From Candidatus Woesearchaeota archaeon (GTDB taxonomy: Archaea; Nanobdellota; Nanobdellia; Woesearchaeales; WJKR01): a stretch of 64,000 nt of DNA. The notes under the pieces were generated by a model, which did no database searches, was not told the origin of the DNA, and saw nothing but the letters and a program-made list of their open reading frames with translations. The DNA lies in contig JAFGNA010000017.1 in the NCBI GenBank assembly GCA_016927245.1, forward strand, positions 56,448 to 120,447, given 5' to 3'. How positions within the stretch are numbered: the first letter of the stretch is position 1; every line of letters starts with the position of its first letter. Position numbers and translations under genes: made by a program. Shown one piece after another: positions 51,349-58,315 of the stretch.

Positions 51349-51642
51349 TCATTTCTTCACCGCTTCCACGTCGATGACGCCGTCGTCGTCCATGCGTCCT
51401 CGTCGTTGCTCGCGCCTGTCCTTGTGGACGTACACGTACCGTACCGCTTCTCGCCTCGGCGCGAACGAGAAGCCGATGACGAGGCAGATGGCGCCGATGA
51501 TGATGAGGGGGATGCCGATGACCGCGCCGATGAAGGTGAGGGAGAGGATGATGCCTGCGAGGATGAGGACGGTGCCGATGAGGGTGAACGCCAGCCGCAT
51601 GGTGCCGCCGATGAGGTCTGCGAGGAGGTTGAAGAGTCCCAT
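51349..51642 (-). CDS. Small two-helix membrane protein
   Basis: A 97-residue protein with two hydrophobic helices (about 15-38 and 40-62), a positively charged cytoplasmic-type segment RREAVRYVYVHKDRREQRRG, and an acidic end. No family recognised. It is convergent with cobO (one-nt gap) and 25 nt downstream of another membrane-protein gene, both leftward. Confidence 0.5.
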   Translation of the reverse strand: MGLFNLLADLIGGTMRLAFTLIGTVLILAGIILSLTFIGAVIGIPLIIIGAICLVIGFSFAPRREAVRYVYVHKDRREQRRGRMDDDGVIDVEAVKK

Positions 51643-51666
51643 GGGGGGCGAGGAATCATTGCCGCC

Positions 51667-52275
51667 TTAAATATCCTGTGTTATGTAGTCCTCGACCGAG
51701 ACGCACGTCCTGTCGAGGCAGGCGCAAGACAGGGTGCGATCGCCCCGCTCGGCGCAGTCGCAATCCTCGTCCTCGGCGCATGCCGTGCCGAGCGGGCATA
51801 CCACGGCGCAGCTGCCTTCCAGGCACGCGGCGGCGAAGGGGCAGTTGGATTGCAGGAGGTAGTCCGCTGGTGTCTGGCAGTCGTCGTGCGTGTTGCAGGG
51901 CGCCACGGGTGGGGGCGCCTCCGGGCTTTCCGGCAGGAGGAGCTTCCTCGTCACCGCGTCTGAGTAGTCGGGGATGTCTGCTTGTGCGCCGACGCGTACG
52001 AGGAGGATGAGGATGAGGGCGCTCATGATGAACAGCGCTCCTGAGAGGAGGAGGTTCTTCCACCAGTTCATCCGCCATTTGAGGAGCAGCCCGTTGTGCA
52101 GGGTGAAGAGTCCTGAGAAGAGGAGCGCGATGAAGCTGATGACGAGCCAGGCGCCGTACGCGGTGGCTGTTACCCAGTCTTTGGAGAGCTTGATGAGGAT
52201 GAATGAGATTATCACCGTGGTGGTGGGGAGGAGGAAGAGGGAGAGGTGCTCGTCGAGGAGCTCTTGGGGGGTCAT
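51667..52275 (-). CDS. Membrane protein with Cys-rich exported tail
   Basis: A 202-residue protein. Three transmembrane helices (about 14-32, 40-60 and 74-94) are followed by a Pro-rich linker and a tail with about twelve cysteines, including CNTHDDCQTP, CAEDEDCDC and CACLDRTC. The Cys spacing suggests several disulfides and resembles the xDxDC repeats of the lipoprotein gene at 59521. Oxidising extracytoplasmic location is inferred. Confidence 0.6.
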   Translation of the reverse strand: MTPQELLDEHLSLFLLPTTTVIISFILIKLSKDWVTATAYGAWLVISFIALLFSGLFTLHNGLLLKWRMNWWKNLLLSGALFIMSALILILLVRVGAQADIPDYSDAVTRKLLLPESPEAPPPVAPCNTHDDCQTPADYLLQSNCPFAAACLEGSCAVVCPLGTACAEDEDCDCAERGDRTLSCACLDRTCVSVEDYITQDI

Positions 52276-52315
52276 GGGATGCGCTTGCGCACCTTCTCCT
52301 TTTTAATCTTATCGT

Positions 52316-53038
52316 TCAGAGGAGCTTCCTGGCGAGTAGGTACAGGTGGTACGCGTCTGCCTCGTTGTACTCGAGGAGGAGCTCGAGGTAGTGGTCGTCT
52401 CCGCTGCCGCGCCACATGCGGTAGAGCAGGGAGGGGTCGCCGCTTTTGATGAGGACGCGGAGCCGCTCCTCGTAGTCCCTGGTGATGCCGAACTCCTTCT
52501 CTAGTTCTTTGAGCCCTCCTTCGTGGCCTTTGCGCGCGGCGACGGTCTTGAGGTCGACGTGCAGTCCTTGCCAGTCGATGCCGTATCGTTTCCGTAGGAG
52601 GGGGAGGTCGTAGGCGCCGCCGTTGTACGTGACGAGGAGCTTTGCGTCTTTGAGTGATCGTCTTAGCTCTTCTTCGTGGAGGTTGGCGCCTCGTACGAGC
52701 GTCCTCGTCTCGAGGCCGTCGGTGAGGGTGATGACGGTGATGTCGCCGTTGCTGTCAGCTTCGAGGTCGAGGTACCATGCTTCTTCTTTGAACTCGTCGA
52801 AGCAGCGGTGGTGCTCTGCTGGGGGTAGGTGTTTGGCGAAGTGCTCGGCGTCGTGGGCGAGCAAGGCTTCTTTGGAGGCGCGGAGGAGCCGCTTGTGGAG
52901 GATGAGTCTTTTCTGGCCGATGCCGGGCACGCGTTCCTGGTCGATGAACGAGTCCCAGTCTTTGATGCCTTGTTGCCAGAGCGTTGTTTCTTTCTTGGCG
53001 GCGATGCCGGGTAGGTGGAGGAAGGTGTTGCGGAGCAT
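52316..53038 (-). CDS. RNase H-like exonuclease (YprB type)
   Basis: A 240-residue protein of the YprB/RNase_H_2 group. An N-terminal helix-hairpin-helix-like stretch (HLPGIAAKKETTLWQQGI, ERVPGIGQKRL) precedes the nuclease fold: YLDLEADSNGDITVITL (D-x-E), KLLVTYNGGAYDLPLLRKRY (Asp) and LLEYNEADAYHLYLL (final Asp). All DEDD-type acids are present. It probably trims DNA or RNA; the substrate is unknown. Confidence 0.85.
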   Translation of the reverse strand: MLRNTFLHLPGIAAKKETTLWQQGIKDWDSFIDQERVPGIGQKRLILHKRLLRASKEALLAHDAEHFAKHLPPAEHHRCFDEFKEEAWYLDLEADSNGDITVITLTDGLETRTLVRGANLHEEELRRSLKDAKLLVTYNGGAYDLPLLRKRYGIDWQGLHVDLKTVAARKGHEGGLKELEKEFGITRDYEERLRVLIKSGDPSLLYRMWRGSGDDHYLELLLEYNEADAYHLYLLARKLL

Positions 53039-53096
53039 GCTTCTTTGGGCGTGCTCCTGTCGCCTTAAGTATGCTTTCGCCGTGGTTGTCCAGTGG

Positions 53097-53624
53097 TCAG
53101 TATCGTTTCCCGGCGCAGTTGAAGATGTCTTGTATCTGGACTTGTGAGGGCGCGACGCCGTTGCGGTCGATGGGTCTGTCTGGCGGCGGGAGGTCTCCTT
53201 GTTGGTATTGCCGGAGCCTCTCCCGTGCGACTTGGACGTCTTCTTTGTCTTTGATCTTGTGGATGGTTTCCCGTGCGTCCTTGAGTTGCATGGTGACGTC
53301 GAGGAGGTCTTTTGACAGGGAGGTGAATTTCTGTTCTGTGAGTTCTCGGAACCGGTTGAATTGGAGCAGTTGGTATTCGAGGGCGTCCTTGAGTTTGAGG
53401 ATGAGCTCGGACTGGGCCAGGGTTATCTGGCCCGCGTCCTTGCTCTGGTGGGCTTGCCGTGCCTCGGCTGCGGCCCGTTGGGTGTCGCGCTGGTGCGCGT
53501 TGTGGTCGAGCTTTTGTTGGATGTCGTTGAAGGACTCCGCGCTGATGCCGTAGCGTTCTTGGACTTGTTGTGGTCTGATGACGCCCATGTCTTGCATCTG
53601 CGATACGTAGCTCAACGTGTTCAC
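53097..53624 (-). CDS. Coiled-coil protein, unknown function
   Basis: A 175-residue soluble protein, Gln/Arg/Lys rich. Long helices (about 30-60 and 68-140) with LAQSELILKLKDALEYQLLQ suggest a coiled coil. The proline-rich C-terminal part has one Cys. Promoter boxes and a dyad lie in the AT-rich upstream gap. No family recognised. Confidence 0.5.
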   Translation of the reverse strand: MNTLSYVSQMQDMGVIRPQQVQERYGISAESFNDIQQKLDHNAHQRDTQRAAAEARQAHQSKDAGQITLAQSELILKLKDALEYQLLQFNRFRELTEQKFTSLSKDLLDVTMQLKDARETIHKIKDKEDVQVARERLRQYQQGDLPPPDRPIDRNGVAPSQVQIQDIFNCAGKRY

Positions 53625-53639
53625 CTTGCTCTCGCTGTT

Positions 53640-53701
53640 TTTATATACTGCGGGCGTTCCTTTAAATATTTTTCTGTAATCACTATAACACTATACAGAA
53701 A
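53640..53701. promoter_or_regulatory. AT-rich control region with TTTCTGTA dyad
   Basis: In the 151-nt gap between AlaX and the coiled-coil gene, TTTCTGTA (53671-53678) and TACAGAAA (53694-53701) form an 8-bp inverted repeat with a 15-nt spacer, extending to 12 of 14 matches. TATA-like boxes at 53640-53646 and 53661-53669 (minus strand) lie between it and the coiled-coil gene, so the dyad could be an operator. Confidence 0.45.
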
Positions 53702-53775
53702 TATATACTGAAATAGTAAAGAAGTTATTGTTTTTCTGTGGTGCGGAAACAAAGAAAAAAAGACCGCGCGAAACA

Positions 53776-54519
53776 TCACCCCGACAACAACACATACACC
53801 CGCCTATTATGCTTGCCCTTGTTCTCCGCCTTGAAGAGCTCGAGCCGGCCGACCTCAACAGTGTTCCTCACATGCGTGCCGCCATCCGCCTGGCGATCAA
53901 CAGGACCCCCAAGAGGACCAATAGTGACGATACGCAACTCATCAACAACAGGCGGCAACGCGCCCGCGAGCTTGACCAACGAAGGATCTTGCAAGGCCTC
54001 TTCCCGCGGCAGATAAGAGACGGAGACAGCCAACCCCTCCGAAAGGAAAGCATTAGCCTTATCGATAGCCCTCTGGAGAAGCCCTCGGTCGAACTCCACA
54101 AGGTCGAAATCAATCCTGATCCTCCCCTCAGAGAGCTGGTTGCCAGTAATCCTGCACCCGAGGTCATCATGGAACACGGCGGAGACGACATGGGAAGCGG
54201 TGTGCGCGCGCATCAGCTTGTAACGCCTATCCCAATCAACGACGCCACGCACCACATCACCCTCCTTGAGGCCCGGCACGCCAACCTCATGGGTGATCTC
54301 GCCGCTGAACTTGCCGACAGAGACGACAGGGAACTCCTCACCACCCCTGACCAAGACGCCGGTGTCATGCGGCTGGCCGCCGCCACCAGGATAGAACGCC
54401 GTCCGGTCCAAGACGACGTACTTGCCATCAGCGACGCCCACCACCACCGCGTCAAACTCCCCGCAATAGCTGTCATCCATGTACAATGCGCGCACCACAA
54501 AACACCCCTCGCCGAACAA
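53776..54519 (-). CDS. alaX: Alanyl-tRNA editing protein AlaX (AlaX-M)
   Basis: A 247-residue free-standing editing domain. An N-terminal beta domain (VVLDRTAFYPGGGGQPHDTG) precedes the editing site with RAHTASHVVSAVF (zinc His pair), and DRQADGGTHVRNTVEVG. In the synthetase the last motif reads CGGTH, so one zinc Cys is Asp here, a variant I believe occurs in some AlaX proteins. It hydrolyses Ser-tRNA-Ala. It complements the alaS gene in the window. Confidence 0.9.
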   Translation of the reverse strand: MFGEGCFVVRALYMDDSYCGEFDAVVVGVADGKYVVLDRTAFYPGGGGQPHDTGVLVRGGEEFPVVSVGKFSGEITHEVGVPGLKEGDVVRGVVDWDRRYKLMRAHTASHVVSAVFHDDLGCRITGNQLSEGRIRIDFDLVEFDRGLLQRAIDKANAFLSEGLAVSVSYLPREEALQDPSLVKLAGALPPVVDELRIVTIGPLGGPVDRQADGGTHVRNTVEVGRLELFKAENKGKHNRRVYVLLSG

Positions 54520-54546
54520 AAGAACAAACCGCCAGTATATAAACGT

Positions 54547-55017
54547 TTAGAACTTCTTGAGCTCAGAAGGCAGACGGCGGCGCTTACGAGCAACGAGGAG
54601 AACGAGGACGACGAGGACGACGACAGCGGCGACGATGCCGACAAGGACCGCCAACCGCCCGGACGAGAAAGGCTCCTCGACCAAGGACTCCCCGCCAGCC
54701 GCCGGCGCGAAAGGAACAGATGAGGAATCACCGGCAACGGGCTCATCAAGACTCGCCGCCGGCTGCTCAACCACCGCTTCCTGCACTTCCTCCTCGACCG
54801 GCGCGGTCGTGTTCGCAGCGGGCAGGCCAGGCAAGCCCATGCCACCGCCAGCCGCGCCGCCATCAGGGCCTTCAGGGAACGCTTCAGGCACCTCAGGAAC
54901 AGGAATGAGGAGGGGCGGCGGGGTCTCAGGGATGTCAGGGAGACCGGCGAAGCCCGCCGCCAAGACAGGGAAGAAGAACAACAAAAAGAAGAGGGAAAGG
55001 CGCCGCACGGCACTCAC
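54547..55017 (-). CDS. Exported Pro/Gly-rich protein with C-terminal anchor
   Basis: A 156-residue protein: signal peptide (about 1-22, LSLFFLLFFFPVLAAGFA), a low-complexity Pro/Glu/Gly/Ala region, a C-terminal transmembrane helix (about 120-143) and a basic tail RKRRRLP. This is the layout of a membrane-anchored surface stalk. Its start overlaps the next upstream gene by four nt. Function unknown. Confidence 0.55.
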   Translation of the reverse strand: MSAVRRLSLFFLLFFFPVLAAGFAGLPDIPETPPPLLIPVPEVPEAFPEGPDGGAAGGGMGLPGLPAANTTAPVEEEVQEAVVEQPAASLDEPVAGDSSSVPFAPAAGGESLVEEPFSSGRLAVLVGIVAAVVVLVVLVLLVARKRRRLPSELKKF

Positions 55018-55328
55018 CTGCGCGCGCGCTTCCCCGCAGCCTTCCTCTTAACAGGCTTCTTCGTCCGAGCCCTCTTCTTGGCCCGCTTGCGAGGCGGGAC
55101 GGGGACGACGACGCCGAGCCGCGCCTCCTCCTCTCCCAAGCGCCGCTCCTCAGTCTCGAGGATGCCGAGGTCGCGCTCCAAGCGCTTCAAGTCTGAGCGC
55201 TCGATGAGGAGGTACTCGCTCAGCCGCTTCAGCTCCATCAAGACGAAGATAAGGCCTGCGGTGAGGAGCACCATGAACACGAGCAGGAACTCGAACAAAG
55301 GGATGTCGACGCCGAATACCAAAACCAT
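55014..55328 (-). CDS. Small membrane protein with coiled coil and Lys/Arg tail
   Basis: A 104-residue protein with one transmembrane helix (about 10-32), a coiled coil (about 34-68, LLIERSDLKRLERDLGILET) and a tail of alternating Lys/Arg/Ala (about 76-104). The tail could bind nucleic acid or ribosomes at the membrane. It is the first gene of a two-gene leftward unit; TATATAAAT-like sequence lies about 45 nt upstream. Confidence 0.5.
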   Translation of the reverse strand: MVLVFGVDIPLFEFLLVFMVLLTAGLIFVLMELKRLSEYLLIERSDLKRLERDLGILETEERRLGEEEARLGVVVPVPPRKRAKKRARTKKPVKRKAAGKRARR

Positions 55329-55473
55329 GGGATACCACCTCTAACTACGTTACCAACGTGCAAGAGCAACGGCACTATATAAATCTTGTTCTTTGGGGAA
55401 AGAGGAGAAAGAGGAATGTTTAAAAAAGAATAGTTGTTTTTGCACGGCGACAGCCCCGTAGTGTAGCGGCCAA

Positions 55474-55495
55474 ATCCTTCCAAAGAGGAGGCCTT
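55474..55495 (+). other. Bulge-helix-bulge tRNA intron at a non-canonical D-arm site
   Basis: The 22-nt intron is placed by a textbook BHB: exon GGCC (55468-55471), bulge AAA (55472-55474), intron helix TCCT/AGGA around a TCCAAAG loop, intron GGCC (55490-55493), bulge TTT (55494-55496). Cutting after the second nt of each bulge removes 55474-55495 and joins GGCCAA to TCATC. The site is after mature nt 22, far from the common position 37/38. Confidence 0.85.
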
Positions 55496-55532
55496 TCATC
55501 GCGGACTCTGGATCCGTGGACCTCGGTTCGAA

Positions 55533-55546
55533 TCCGGGCGGGGCTA
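55533..55546. repeat. att core 1 (tRNA 3' end)
   Basis: TCCGGGCGGGGCTA, the last 14 nt of the tRNA. An identical copy is at 59418-59431 and a 13-nt copy at 61123-61135. Together with the adjacent recombinase it marks the left end of an integrated element. Confidence 0.8.
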
Positions 55547-55617
55547 ATACCAATAACCAACATAAAGTTGGGAAGAACCTATACTCAAAACAAGAGCAAG
55601 GTATAAAGGACTCTCCT

Positions 55618-56787
55618 GTGGCTCGTTCTTCTGTGGTTGTTCATCCTGAAGGGCGGATTATTGATAAGAAGTATCAATGGATGCAGAATATTGATTTTGA
55701 GGAGTTGATTCTCAAGAGTGACTTATTGCCTCGCAATAAGGAGTTGTTATCGGGTTTTATCCGTGATGCTCGTCTTGGGAAAACTATTAAGAAGCGTCAG
55801 AAAAAGCGGATAGGTCGTCCTCGTTTGATGAAATATTATCAAGACCTCTCAAAGCTGGATGGTTATTTCCGGAAACCGCTTGATGAGGTGACACAAGCGG
55901 ATATGGAGCGTTTTATTACTGACTTGGAGGAAGGTCGCTATTGTAAGAAACCCCTGAAAGGGCAGCGGGTTGGTGATGCTTACTCCTCGGAAACCCAGGT
56001 TTGTATCAAGAAGGTGATAATCAAGTTCTATAAGTGGCTGCTTGGCGACGGCAAGGAAGTCCCTGAGTTGGTGGAGTGGATAGACACGAGCAGCGAGGAT
56101 AAGCAATTTTGTGCCGTCAGTCGTGGCCACTTTGAGAGTATGCGTTCTCGTATGGTCAGCAATACTCCTCTTAATCTTACTCGTAACAAGGCCCTGGTGA
56201 CGGTGTTATTTGATAGTGGTTGTCGTGCTGATGAGTTATTGAATGTTCGGATAAGGGATTTGGATTTCCAGGGCGCTACTTACAAGTTGAGTATTCTTTA
56301 CAGCAAGACAAAGTCCCGCACGGTCTTGCTTCCTTTGAGTAAGGAGTTTTTGGACGAGTGGCTTGACCTTCATCCTTTACGGGATAATCCTCTTGCTCAG
56401 TTGTTCCCTGTGAGTTATGTTCGTCTTTGTCGTATTGTGAAGAGTGCTGCTCGGAGCATTGGTCGTGATGATGTGACTCCTCACGGATTACGCAAGAGTT
56501 CCGCTACTTATTGGGCAAATCGTCTTAGTCGTTATCAGTTGTGTTATCGTTTTGGTTGGTCGTTGCATAGTCGTGAGCCGGACCGGTATGTTGATGCTGC
56601 TGCTCTTGAACAGCAAGAATTAGCTGAGAGCGTTCTTCGTGAGGATGATAATCGTGTTCGTGATGAGCTGCGTGCTGTTCGTGAGGAGTTGTCGTTGATG
56701 CAGGAGCGTTATGAGGAGTTATTGCGTTCTGACCGTGATGAGTTACAAAGTATTATTGAAGATGTTAAACATAAAAGTCGTAATTGA
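55618..56787 (+). CDS. Tyrosine recombinase/integrase
   Basis: A recombinase of about 389 residues. The N-terminal SAM-like core-binding domain has LDGYFRKPLDEVTQADMERF. The catalytic domain shows SGCRADELLNVRIRDLDF (Arg I), TPHGLRKSSATYWA (His-x-x-Arg), WSLHSREPDRYVDA (late His/Trp region and Tyr). The C-terminus is a coiled coil. The open frame begins inside the tRNA, so a later GTG is likely: 55618, or 55633 judged from the GGTATAAAGG box at 55597-55606. Codons end in T far more often than host genes. It presumably integrated at the tRNA 3' end. Confidence 0.9.
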   Translation: MARSSVVVHPEGRIIDKKYQWMQNIDFEELILKSDLLPRNKELLSGFIRDARLGKTIKKRQKKRIGRPRLMKYYQDLSKLDGYFRKPLDEVTQADMERFITDLEEGRYCKKPLKGQRVGDAYSSETQVCIKKVIIKFYKWLLGDGKEVPELVEWIDTSSEDKQFCAVSRGHFESMRSRMVSNTPLNLTRNKALVTVLFDSGCRADELLNVRIRDLDFQGATYKLSILYSKTKSRTVLLPLSKEFLDEWLDLHPLRDNPLAQLFPVSYVRLCRIVKSAARSIGRDDVTPHGLRKSSATYWANRLSRYQLCYRFGWSLHSREPDRYVDAAALEQQELAESVLREDDNRVRDELRAVREELSLMQERYEELLRSDRDELQSIIEDVKHKSRN

Positions 56788-56838
56788 TACTTACTTTTGT
56801 CGGTATGTTTATAGTGTTGTTCTCTTGGTAGTTCTCTT

Positions 56839-57117
56839 ATGTCTGAGGTTGCTAATAGGCCCGTGTTGCTTACTGAGAGCGTGAAGCGTCGGCTTGACCA
56901 TTTTAGAATTGATACCGGTTCTCGTTCTTTGTCTGTTGCTGTTGGCCGGGCGCTTGAGCGTGTCGGTTTTGATGATTATTTGTTGGAGGTGTTGTGTTTG
57001 GATGCTGCTTTGCGTGAGAAGGTTGTTGCTCGTATTAAGTCGGATTATCCTGATGAGCGTCAGGTTCGTTTGCTTGCCGCCCTGGACCATTTTTATCCTG
57101 CTCGTGACCTTTCCTAA
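56839..57117 (+). CDS. Small RHH-like protein
   Basis: A 92-residue soluble protein. The N-terminal part (LTESVKRRLDHFRIDTGSRS, then a strand and helix SLSVAVGRALERVGF) looks like a ribbon-helix-helix or related regulator pattern, followed by a helical acidic part. TGTTTATAG about 30 nt upstream fits a leaderless start. It shares the T-ending codon use of the integrase. A regulator of the element is inferred. Confidence 0.5.
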   Translation: MSEVANRPVLLTESVKRRLDHFRIDTGSRSLSVAVGRALERVGFDDYLLEVLCLDAALREKVVARIKSDYPDERQVRLLAALDHFYPARDLS

Positions 57118-57168
57118 CCCAAAGCGCTGCCTGTCCTTAACCCTAACTGATGACCCTGGGGGGTCGGA

Positions 57169-57246
57169 GGGGGGTTTCCCCCCTTTGCCACTCTCGGAGG
57201 GTTTTCCCGAAGGCCGCTCTCCCCCCCTGACCTCTCAGGGGGAGAG
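57169..57246. repeat. GC-rich double hairpin in the island
   Basis: Two strong hairpins in a G/C-rich patch: GGGGGG-TTT-CCCCCC (57169-57183), and CTCTCCCCCCCTGA (57217-57230) pairing with TCAGGGGGAGAG (57235-57246) around CCTC, with two unpaired C. The rest of the island is AT-rich. Possible terminator, replication or regulatory structure, or G-quadruplex former. Confidence 0.6.
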
Positions 57247-57301
57247 AGGGGGAGAGTGTGGTGAAAGCGGAAATAGTGAGCGGTTTGATGGAGGCGAGAA
57301 G

Positions 57302-57457
57302 ATGATTATTGAACGGGAGCAACAAGTTGTTCGTGACGGTCCGCCAGGATTTACCGTGTGCGAGTATTGCGGTGCTTCTAATCCTGGTGCTGTTTGTGAT
57401 TTGTGCGGTCGTCGTCAGAGGAGCAAGGAGGATTCTTCACGATGCCGCAATTCGTGA
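57302..57457 (+). CDS. Small zinc-ribbon protein of the island
   Basis: A 51-residue protein ending the open frame: MIIEREQQVVRDGPPGFTVC start, then CEYCGASNPGAVCDLCGRRQ. Two CxxC pairs support a zinc ribbon. It begins 56 nt after the GC-rich hairpins. Function unknown; likely nucleic-acid binding. Confidence 0.5.
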   Translation: MIIEREQQVVRDGPPGFTVCEYCGASNPGAVCDLCGRRQRSKEDSSRCRNS

Positions 57458-57537
57458 TTTTTCCTGTTGTGATTTTGTCCTCGTGGCTTTCTTTTGGTAG
57501 TCGTCGTTGTGTTGTGTGGAGGTCTGTTTCCTTATGA
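57442..57537 (+). CDS. Possible 31-residue hydrophobic peptide
   Basis: ATG at 57442 opens a 31-codon frame beginning MPQFVIFPVVILSSWLSFGS, a single hydrophobic segment with a basic end. It overlaps the zinc-ribbon gene by 16 nt, and its TGA shares an ATGA with the next gene. The coupling is the only support, so the call is weak. Confidence 0.25.
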   Translation: MPQFVIFPVVILSSWLSFGSRRCVVWRSVSL

Positions 57538-57812
57538 GTCGTGATTCTCTTGTTGATGGAGCTGATGAGCTGACGCCGATGCGTGCGATTCGGAAAAAAT
57601 GTCTTGATTGTTCTGGTGGTTCTTACAAGGAGGTGCGTCTTTGTCCTGTTGTTAATTGTCCTTTGTGGCATTTGCGTTTTGGTAAGCGCAAGACAACGCT
57701 TTCTCCGGAGTTATTCCCGCTCCTGGACCGTAGTTTGATGCGGGAAACCTTTAACTTGAGTGCTGACCAGGCCGAAAAGAAAATATTTGAGATGGCTCGT
57801 AACAAGCAATAA
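57534..57812 (+). CDS. Phage-type small Cys protein
   Basis: A 92-residue protein with MRAIRKKCLDCSGGSYKEVR and LCPVVNCPLWHLRFGKR. The C-x2-C-GG-x4-EVR-x-C-x4-CPLW signature is that of a small protein common in phages and prophages, with unknown function. A helical C-terminus follows. It supports a viral or plasmid origin for the 3.9-kb element. Confidence 0.7.
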   Translation: MSRDSLVDGADELTPMRAIRKKCLDCSGGSYKEVRLCPVVNCPLWHLRFGKRKTTLSPELFPLLDRSLMRETFNLSADQAEKKIFEMARNKQ

Positions 57813-58315
57813 AAACAGATTCTTAGTATTGGTTACGGAAACTCTTTGATGAGCTTTTTTTCTCTCCTTTCGTGATTAATCACTTGGTAGTGGATGATAA
57901 CTCTTGTTAATGTCTGTTGTGATAATGCTTTCTTCTCAGGATGTTCTTGAGAAATCCTATTCTGAGTTTTTCCGAAGTAGAATGAGAAATACTATTCAAC
58001 GGAGCGGATAACTCTTAATTAGAGAGTTATAATAACTATCTATAATAACTTTCTATAGTAATCGTTAATGATTCCTTATGAGAGAAATTGCTGATAGAAG
58101 TTTTTCTTCTTTACTTGTTCATTATGGCGTAACCTGAACAAAAATTTGTTGTTTTGTTCTTTCTTTGGTGTCGTTCCGTCCAGGAGGCCTGAGAGCGCGT
58201 ATTTCTGAAGGTAGGGCTACGGCACAACAAGGCGTTGGTCCTCAATAAGGGGTTGTGCTGATATAAGTATAATTCCTGGCAAGTTTTATATACTTGTTAT
58301 GGCTGATGGGTGTTT
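57813..58315. other. AT-rich intergenic region with dyad and iteron-like repeats
   Basis: No gene found. ATAACTCT (58008-58015) and AGAGTTAT (58023-58030) form a perfect inverted repeat. TATAATAACT is repeated directly at 58028-58037 and 58041-58050. GCACAAC (58222-58228) and GTTGTGC (58252-58258) form another inverted repeat before the TATA box GTTTTATATACTT (58282-58294). The cluster could be a replication origin or control region of the element. Confidence 0.5.

Larger units (their letters stand above)
55452..55546 (+). tRNA. tRNA-Gln (anticodon CTG) with D-arm intron
   Basis: A 95-nt gene. Acceptor AGCCCCG (55452-55458) pairs perfectly with CGGGGCT (55539-55545), with A as the discriminator and CCA not encoded. 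The anticodon arm is GCGGA-CTCTGGA-TCCGT (55501-55517), giving CTG, and the T arm is CTCGG-TTCGAAT-CCGGG. Removing 22 nt from the D arm leaves a normal 73-nt tRNA. The 3' end is repeated downstream as integration sites. Confidence 0.92.

Noticed and set aside
56894-57301. Upstream part of the open frame that ends in the island zinc ribbon
   Set aside because: Overlaps the better supported 92-residue RHH-like gene out of frame and reads through the GC-rich hairpins; only the part from 57302 looks like protein.
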